Source: an uncultured Collinsella sp. (GTDB lineage Bacteria > Actinomycetota > Coriobacteriia > Coriobacteriales > Coriobacteriaceae). Taken from it: a stretch of DNA of 8,237 bases. Every line of letters starts with the position of its first letter. The stretch's first letter is position 1. The stretch covers positions 1 to 8,237 of the forward strand of contig CAUHFS010000071.1 in NCBI GenBank assembly GCA_959605475.1, in the 5' to 3' direction. Below are positions 4,845 through 8,237 of the stretch, piece by piece. The notes under the pieces were generated by a model. The model had not been told where the DNA came from and made no database searches. It worked only from the letters and a program-made list of their open reading frames with translations. The translations under genes were made by a program, and so were the position numbers.

Positions 4845-6296
4845 GTGGCTGGCTGGAATCTAACCGGCAATGCCGTTTCCGCCGAGTTCGACGGATCGGA
4901 CGAGCAGGGGCGCAAGGAGCTCAGCGTGAGCCAGGCGGTAGAAATCGCCGCCGGTGCGCTCGATGCAATTCCGCAGCTAAGCGTTTTGGGCGAGGTCACG
5001 GGTTTCCGTGGTCCCAACGCCCGAAGCGGCCACTGCTACTTTCAGATCAAGGACGACTCGGCAGCCGTTGACTGCATCATCTGGAAGGGCGCCTACCTTA
5101 AGCGCACCTTCGATCTGCGCGACGGCATGCAGGTGAGCTTTAAGGGCAGCTTCAATCTCTACAAGCCTACGGGTCGCATGAGCTTCGTCGCCCGCTCGTT
5201 CTCGCTGGCGGGGGAGGGTCTGCTGCGTCAACAAGTGGCGCAACTGGCCGAAAAGCTGCGTCGCGAGGGCCTGATGGATGAGGCGCGCAAGCGTCACATT
5301 CCAGTGTTCTGCTCCCGCGTGGCGGTCGTCACCTCGCTTTCGGGCGCCGTGATCGACGACGTCAAGCGTACGCTGCGCCGTCGCAACCCGCTCGTTGAGC
5401 TTGTCTGCGTGGGCGCCAAGGTTCAGGGCGAGGGTGCGCCGGCGGAGCTCATTGAGGGCTTGCGCCGCGCCGCCGCCATTACGCCGGCGCCCGATTGCAT
5501 TTTGCTCGTGCGTGGCGGCGGTTCCTTCGAGGACCTCATGACTTTCAATGACGAAGACCTCGCCCGTGCGGTGGCAGCCTGTCCCGTGCCTGTGGTGACG
5601 GGCATTGGGCATGAGCCCGATACCTCGATCTGCGACATGGTGGGCGACCGTCGCGCCTCCACGCCAACGGCCGCGGCAGAATCGGTGGCGCCGGCTATGA
5701 CGGAGTTGGCCGACGTGCTCGAGACGCGCCATCAGCGTCTGGGCGCCGCGATGGCATCGATGATCGGGTCGAATCAGGTTGATCTGGAGATGCTCGACCA
5801 GCGCGGTCGTCGTGCCTGGGGCACCTATACGGCTCGTCTGGGCGACGCGCTCGATGCAGCCGCGTGCCGCCCGTGCCTCAACGACCCCACGTTTATGGTC
5901 GAGCGTCGCGAGTCCGAGCTTGCCCTGACGGCCGATCGCCTGTCTGGCGCCATAACGCGCTCGGTCGGGGCCTTCCACTCCAACTTTGAGCGCCTGCCCG
6001 AGCGCTTGATCGCAAGCACCTCAGGACTCGACGGCAAGCGCCATGCGCTCACGCTTGCGAGTTCCCGTCTGGAGCATCAGGGACGCACGATGCTCAGCAA
6101 GCCAGCGTCCGATCTGGGCCGTGCGGCGGCTTCGCTCGATGCCCTGTCGCCGCTCAAGGTGCTTGCCCGCGGTTACTCCATCGCCTATAGCGATGACGGC
6201 GTGGCTACGAGCGCCAAGACCTTTAAGCCCGGCGACGCCATTCGCGTGCGCATGGCAGACGGCAACGTGGCGGCAACGGTCAATACGGTCGAATAG
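4845..6296 (+). CDS. xseA: Exodeoxyribonuclease VII large subunit
   Basis: The catalytic subunit of exonuclease VII, which with several copies of XseB degrades single-stranded DNA from both ends into oligonucleotides. It serves mismatch repair and DNA-damage tolerance. From the GTG at 4845 it has 483 residues. An OB-fold DNA-binding domain covers about 25-120 (LSVLGEVTGF ... YFQIKDD). The nuclease domain follows with VAVVTSLSGAVIDD near 159-172, RGGGSFEDL at 223-231, GHEPD at 255-259 and DRRASTPTAAAE at 268-279. All are family signatures. A long helical region and a C-terminal LARGYSIAY segment end the protein. The GTG start has AAAGGAGG 4 nt upstream. An in-frame ATG at 4827 has no RBS and would place this Shine-Dalgarno inside the gene. 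xseB follows 42 nt downstream. Confidence 0.94.
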   Translation: MAGWNLTGNAVSAEFDGSDEQGRKELSVSQAVEIAAGALDAIPQLSVLGEVTGFRGPNARSGHCYFQIKDDSAAVDCIIWKGAYLKRTFDLRDGMQVSFKGSFNLYKPTGRMSFVARSFSLAGEGLLRQQVAQLAEKLRREGLMDEARKRHIPVFCSRVAVVTSLSGAVIDDVKRTLRRRNPLVELVCVGAKVQGEGAPAELIEGLRRAAAITPAPDCILLVRGGGSFEDLMTFNDEDLARAVAACPVPVVTGIGHEPDTSICDMVGDRRASTPTAAAESVAPAMTELADVLETRHQRLGAAMASMIGSNQVDLEMLDQRGRRAWGTYTARLGDALDAAACRPCLNDPTFMVERRESELALTADRLSGAITRSVGAFHSNFERLPERLIASTSGLDGKRHALTLASSRLEHQGRTMLSKPASDLGRAAASLDALSPLKVLARGYSIAYSDDGVATSAKTFKPGDAIRVRMADGNVAATVNTVE

Positions 6297-6338
6297 ACCG
6301 CGTTTCATAGCGATAAACCTTTAGGAAAGGAAAAAGAT

Positions 6339-6605
6339 ATGGCAGAGAAGACCCCGGTTGAGCAGCTTACGTACAAGCAGGCTTCGCAGGAGTTGGAGCT
6401 CATTATCCGCAGTCTGGAATCGGGCGACATGGAGCTCGAGGAGTCGCTCGAGAGCTATACCCGCGGCGTCGAGCTCCTCAAGAGCCTGCGTACTCGCTTG
6501 TCCGATGCCGAGCAGAAGGTCTCGGTGCTCCTGAAGGACGTCGACGGCAACGATGTGCTCGCCGACGGCGAAGCCGCCAACACCGACGACAACCTCTCGT
6601 TCTAA
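6339..6605 (+). CDS. xseB: Exodeoxyribonuclease VII small subunit
   Basis: The small accessory subunit that binds the helical region of XseA to form active exonuclease VII. It has 88 residues, close to the usual 70-90. The conserved core TYKQASQELELIIRSLESGD and the following MELEESLESYTRGVELL region form the expected pair of helices. The acidic C-terminal tail (from about residue 67, rich in D, G, N and A) is not part of the conserved domain. The RBS AGGAAAGG lies 8 nt before the ATG. The short gap from xseA indicates cotranscription. The gene is followed by a large inverted-repeat element. Confidence 0.93.
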   Translation: MAEKTPVEQLTYKQASQELELIIRSLESGDMELEESLESYTRGVELLKSLRTRLSDAEQKVSVLLKDVDGNDVLADGEAANTDDNLSF

Positions 6606-6626
6606 CCATCCCGCAGCCTACTTTGG

Positions 6627-6735
6627 GGTAGTCTTTTTGGGACGGGGCTTTTTTGACTACCCTTGCGCGATGGCTCGCCGAGTGCTTGCGCTTGCAAAAA
6701 AGTAGTCAAAAAAGCCCCGTCCCAAAAAGACTACC
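6627..6735. repeat. 109-bp MITE/REP-like element with 34-bp perfect inverted repeats
   Basis: The arms at 6627-6660 and 6702-6735 are exact reverse complements over 34 nt, separated by a 41-nt spacer. Each arm also begins with GTAGTC and ends with GACTAC, or close to it, so an arm can fold by itself. Direct TTGG copies flank the element (6623-6626 and 6736-6739) and may be a target duplication. They are part of a longer near-repeat, CTACTTTGG versus CTACCTTGG. There is no transposase ORF inside. The arms hold T-runs and A-runs around GGGACGGGGC. The element separates xseB from the HIT gene and could also act as a bidirectional transcript-end structure. Confidence 0.8.
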
Positions 6736-6760
6736 TTGGTCTGTGAGAAAGGAACCAGCC

Positions 6761-7096
6761 ATGTGCGATTGCATCTTCTGCAAAATTGCCAGCCACGAGA
6801 TTCCCTCGACCGTTGTCTATGAGGACGACCAGGTCATCGCGTTCGACGACCTCAATCCCCAGGCGCCGGTCCACACGCTCGTGATCCCCAAGAAGCACTA
6901 CAGCGACATCGCCGACAACGTGCCGGCCGAGACCATGGGCGCCATGGCTCACGCCGTCCAGGAGGTCGCCAAGGCCAAGGGTCTGGAGGACGGTTTCCGC
7001 GTCATCTCCAACAAGGGCGTCAACGCCGGCCAGACCGTCATGCACTTCCACATGCACGTCCTCGGCGGCAAGAACCTGGGTGAGAACCTCATCTGA
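6761..7096 (+). CDS. HIT family hydrolase (histidine triad, Hint-like)
   Basis: A small cytoplasmic nucleotide-binding hydrolase, by family precedent a purine nucleoside phosphoramidase or AMP-lysine-type hydrolase. It has 111 residues, typical of Hint/HinT proteins. The catalytic histidine triad is HFHMH at residues 95-99 (His95, His97, His99). Cys4, Cys7, His46 and His95 form the usual structural zinc site of bacterial and archaeal members. The stretch FDDLNPQAPVHTLVIPKKH (28-46) is a strong family signature. The ATG at 6761 is chosen because AAAGGA lies 7 nt upstream and CIFCKI is the expected N-terminus. A longer in-frame reading would run back into the inverted-repeat element and is rejected. 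A LysR-type regulator gene starts 41 nt downstream. Confidence 0.93.
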   Translation: MCDCIFCKIASHEIPSTVVYEDDQVIAFDDLNPQAPVHTLVIPKKHYSDIADNVPAETMGAMAHAVQEVAKAKGLEDGFRVISNKGVNAGQTVMHFHMHVLGGKNLGENLI

Positions 7097-7137
7097 GGGC
7101 GCGTAGCCCGTCGACTTGGCTGCCTTTGGAGTAATCT

Positions 7138-8028
7138 ATGCAGCTTTCTCAACTCGAATACCTTCAAGCGGTAGCGAATTATGGCGGCGTGCGCAAAGCA
7201 GCTCGCGCCGTTCATGTGAGTCCGCAGGCCGTTTCGTCGGCAATCAAAAAGTTGGAATCTGAGTATCAGATTGTTTTGCTCGACCGATCGGCGGGGGAGG
7301 CTGTTTTGTCTCCGGCGGGCAGAGAATTTGCGCGTCGTGCACGTGTGATCTTGGCACAAGTCGACGATCTCAAAAAGTACGCTCAATCGAGGGGCGACGG
7401 CGTTTCGCCCGATGGCCACTTTCGTCTTTACGCCCCCTGCCTTCATGGGCGGGGGCGCCTTTTTGCCGAAAGCTGGTATGACTCGTTTGAACGCTCGCAC
7501 CCTCAGATTCACCTTGATGTGTGGCATCAGCCAACGGCCACATGCTTTGAATCACTTGTGCTTGGCATTTCGGATGCGGCTATCTCATTCGAGGAACCAC
7601 GGGACAGCGTCCTTTCTTCAAAATATTTGGGTGAAAAGGAGCTCAAGGTTCTTTCATGCCCAGCGGGTCATCAATCTGTGGGCGCCATGACCATTCGCGA
7701 GTTACTGGGCGGCAGGCTCGCTGTTCCCATTAATTTGTCACCCTGTCTCAATGCAATCAATCAATGTCCCGAAGCCCAGCTCGTCAATTTTCGCTTCCGT
7801 GATGTTGAATACGGAAACAGGGCGCAGACTGAGTTTCTTCAAGCCGGGGGATTGATATTGGGTTTGTCTGGGTCCTCTCTTGCGTCGGATGGATCAGAAG
7901 TGAGTGAGTGCTCAATTGAAGGTTCGCGTGATGTAACCTTGCCTATCTACTTTTGCTATCGGCAAAATTCCTGGACTGATCGACACCAGACGGTTTTTCT
8001 GCACCTATTGCGTCATCTTGCTTCGTGA
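7138..8028 (+). CDS. LysR-type transcriptional regulator
   Basis: A DNA-binding regulator of 296 residues, the usual LysR length. The winged helix-turn-helix covers about residues 1-60: LSQLEYLQAVANYGGVRKAA, then VHVSPQAVSSAIKKLE as recognition helix and linker. SPAGREFARRAR starts the dimerisation helix. The common LF-x-R motif is altered to LLDRS at 47-51. A C-terminal effector-binding domain fills residues 95-290, but its ligand cannot be inferred. GGAG is 6 nt before the ATG. Codon use is visibly less GC-biased than in the genes before it, which could indicate more recent acquisition. The next gene, 119 nt downstream on the same strand, encodes a membrane protein start. An inverted repeat between them could be this regulator's site, though LysR targets are more often divergent. 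Confidence 0.87.
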   Translation: MQLSQLEYLQAVANYGGVRKAARAVHVSPQAVSSAIKKLESEYQIVLLDRSAGEAVLSPAGREFARRARVILAQVDDLKKYAQSRGDGVSPDGHFRLYAPCLHGRGRLFAESWYDSFERSHPQIHLDVWHQPTATCFESLVLGISDAAISFEEPRDSVLSSKYLGEKELKVLSCPAGHQSVGAMTIRELLGGRLAVPINLSPCLNAINQCPEAQLVNFRFRDVEYGNRAQTEFLQAGGLILGLSGSSLASDGSEVSECSIEGSRDVTLPIYFCYRQNSWTDRHQTVFLHLLRHLAS

Positions 8029-8043
8029 GATTAATTGGCTTCG

Positions 8044-8068
8044 AGGCATCAAGTGATTATTGACGCCT
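8044..8068. promoter_or_regulatory. Inverted repeat upstream of the last gene, possible operator
   Basis: AGGCATCAA (8044-8052) and TTGACGCCT (8060-8068) are complementary at 8 of 9 positions around a 7-nt spacer. TTGACG could also be read as a -35 hexamer, but no -10 follows at 16-18 nt. No T-run follows, so a terminator is unlikely. LysR-type sites are dyads with T-N11-A spacing, which this region could provide. The link to the LysR gene is by position only. Confidence 0.35.
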
Positions 8069-8147
8069 TGTAACACATAGCTGACAGCTTTGCCCTCATG
8101 CTTTTCCAAGATTCCGATTTAGATTGCTGACTCTTGGAGGGTGGAGC

Positions 8148-8237
8148 ATGAAAAACCGTACGGTTTTGCTTTATATGACGTTCGTTTTTCTGTCGAACTT
8201 CAGCACCATCTTGTATTTTCTAACTGTCTACCTTGAG
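8148..8237 (+). CDS. N-terminus of a membrane protein, perhaps an MFS transporter (partial)
   Basis: Thirty codons are visible before the window ends. The peptide begins MKNRTVLLYMTFVFLSNFS and continues with TILYFLTVYLE, which is hydrophobic after a short basic start. It resembles the first transmembrane helix of a major facilitator permease. GGAGG lies 7 nt before the ATG at 8148, so the start is well supported. The LysR gene upstream on the same strand suggests a regulator and transporter pair. With so few residues, other multi-span proteins are possible, including the membrane-bound LuxR-type regulators common in Coriobacteriia. Confidence 0.6.
   Translation, partial: MKNRTVLLYMTFVFLSNFSTILYFLTVYLE

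Noticed and set aside
4289..5017. Minus-strand ORF of 242 codons across the metallopeptidase and xseA junction
   Set aside because: Covers two well-supported genes and their gap in antisense, with low-complexity composition.
4977..5978. Minus-strand ORF of 333 codons opposite xseA
   Set aside because: Shadow of xseA, whose family motifs are all present on the plus strand; composition is Arg/His/Ala-rich and it has no RBS.
6627..6735. Large inverted repeat read as a plain intrinsic terminator of xseAB
   Set aside because: The hairpin closes only after a 41-nt loop and is followed by TTGGTCTG, not a T-run; arm length and flanking direct repeats fit a mobile element better. A secondary role in transcript ending is not excluded.
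6653..6760. N-terminal extension of the HIT protein
   Set aside because: The added residues come from the inverted-repeat element and have low-quality composition; the ATG at 6761 has an RBS and fits the family start.
1..8237. CRISPR array, tRNA, rRNA or intact insertion sequence
   Set aside because: No regularly spaced direct repeats, no tRNA-like cloverleaf with CCA or T-loop context noticed, no rRNA-like sequence and no transposase ORF seen.

Overview
The window looks like chromosomal DNA from a high-GC Gram-positive gut actinobacterium of the class Coriobacteriia, most likely Collinsella or a close relative. This is inferred from the G/C-ending codon use, the strong AAAGGAGG-type ribosome binding sites, the gene content and the GGGAC-rich palindromes between genes. 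No database search was possible.

Left part (1-2728, all genes on the minus strand). Read in the direction of transcription, there is first a diacylglycerol-kinase-type lipid kinase (2728-1811). A 30-residue single-span membrane peptide follows it, with its RBS overlapping the kinase stop codon, and then a second very small membrane ORF. After a possible terminator hairpin a new transcription unit begins. It has an extended -10 promoter, a 22-codon leader peptide with three consecutive Trp codons, an intrinsic terminator with a UUCG loop, an ECF-type membrane S component (1170-598) and an ECF ATPase (490 to beyond the window edge). Together these make a Trp-codon-attenuated ECF transporter, probably for tryptophan or a precursor. 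This is the most interesting system here. A near-perfect inverted copy of the leader-peptide coding segment lies just beyond the terminator, which classical trp attenuation does not explain.

Middle part (2827-6605, plus strand). RNase D is divergent from the lipid kinase. It is followed by a YugP-type membrane zinc metallopeptidase and by xseA-xseB, the two subunits of exodeoxyribonuclease VII. This is ordinary housekeeping sequence, with small ambiguities in the starts of RNase D and xseA.

Right part (6606-8237, plus strand). A 109-bp element with 34-bp perfect terminal inverted repeats and flanking TTGG direct repeats (MITE- or REP-like) separates xseB from a HIT-family nucleotide hydrolase. 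A LysR-type regulator follows, with less GC-biased codon use. The window ends in the first 30 codons of a hydrophobic protein, perhaps an MFS permease, that may be the regulator's target. No rRNA, tRNA, CRISPR array or intact insertion sequence was seen.
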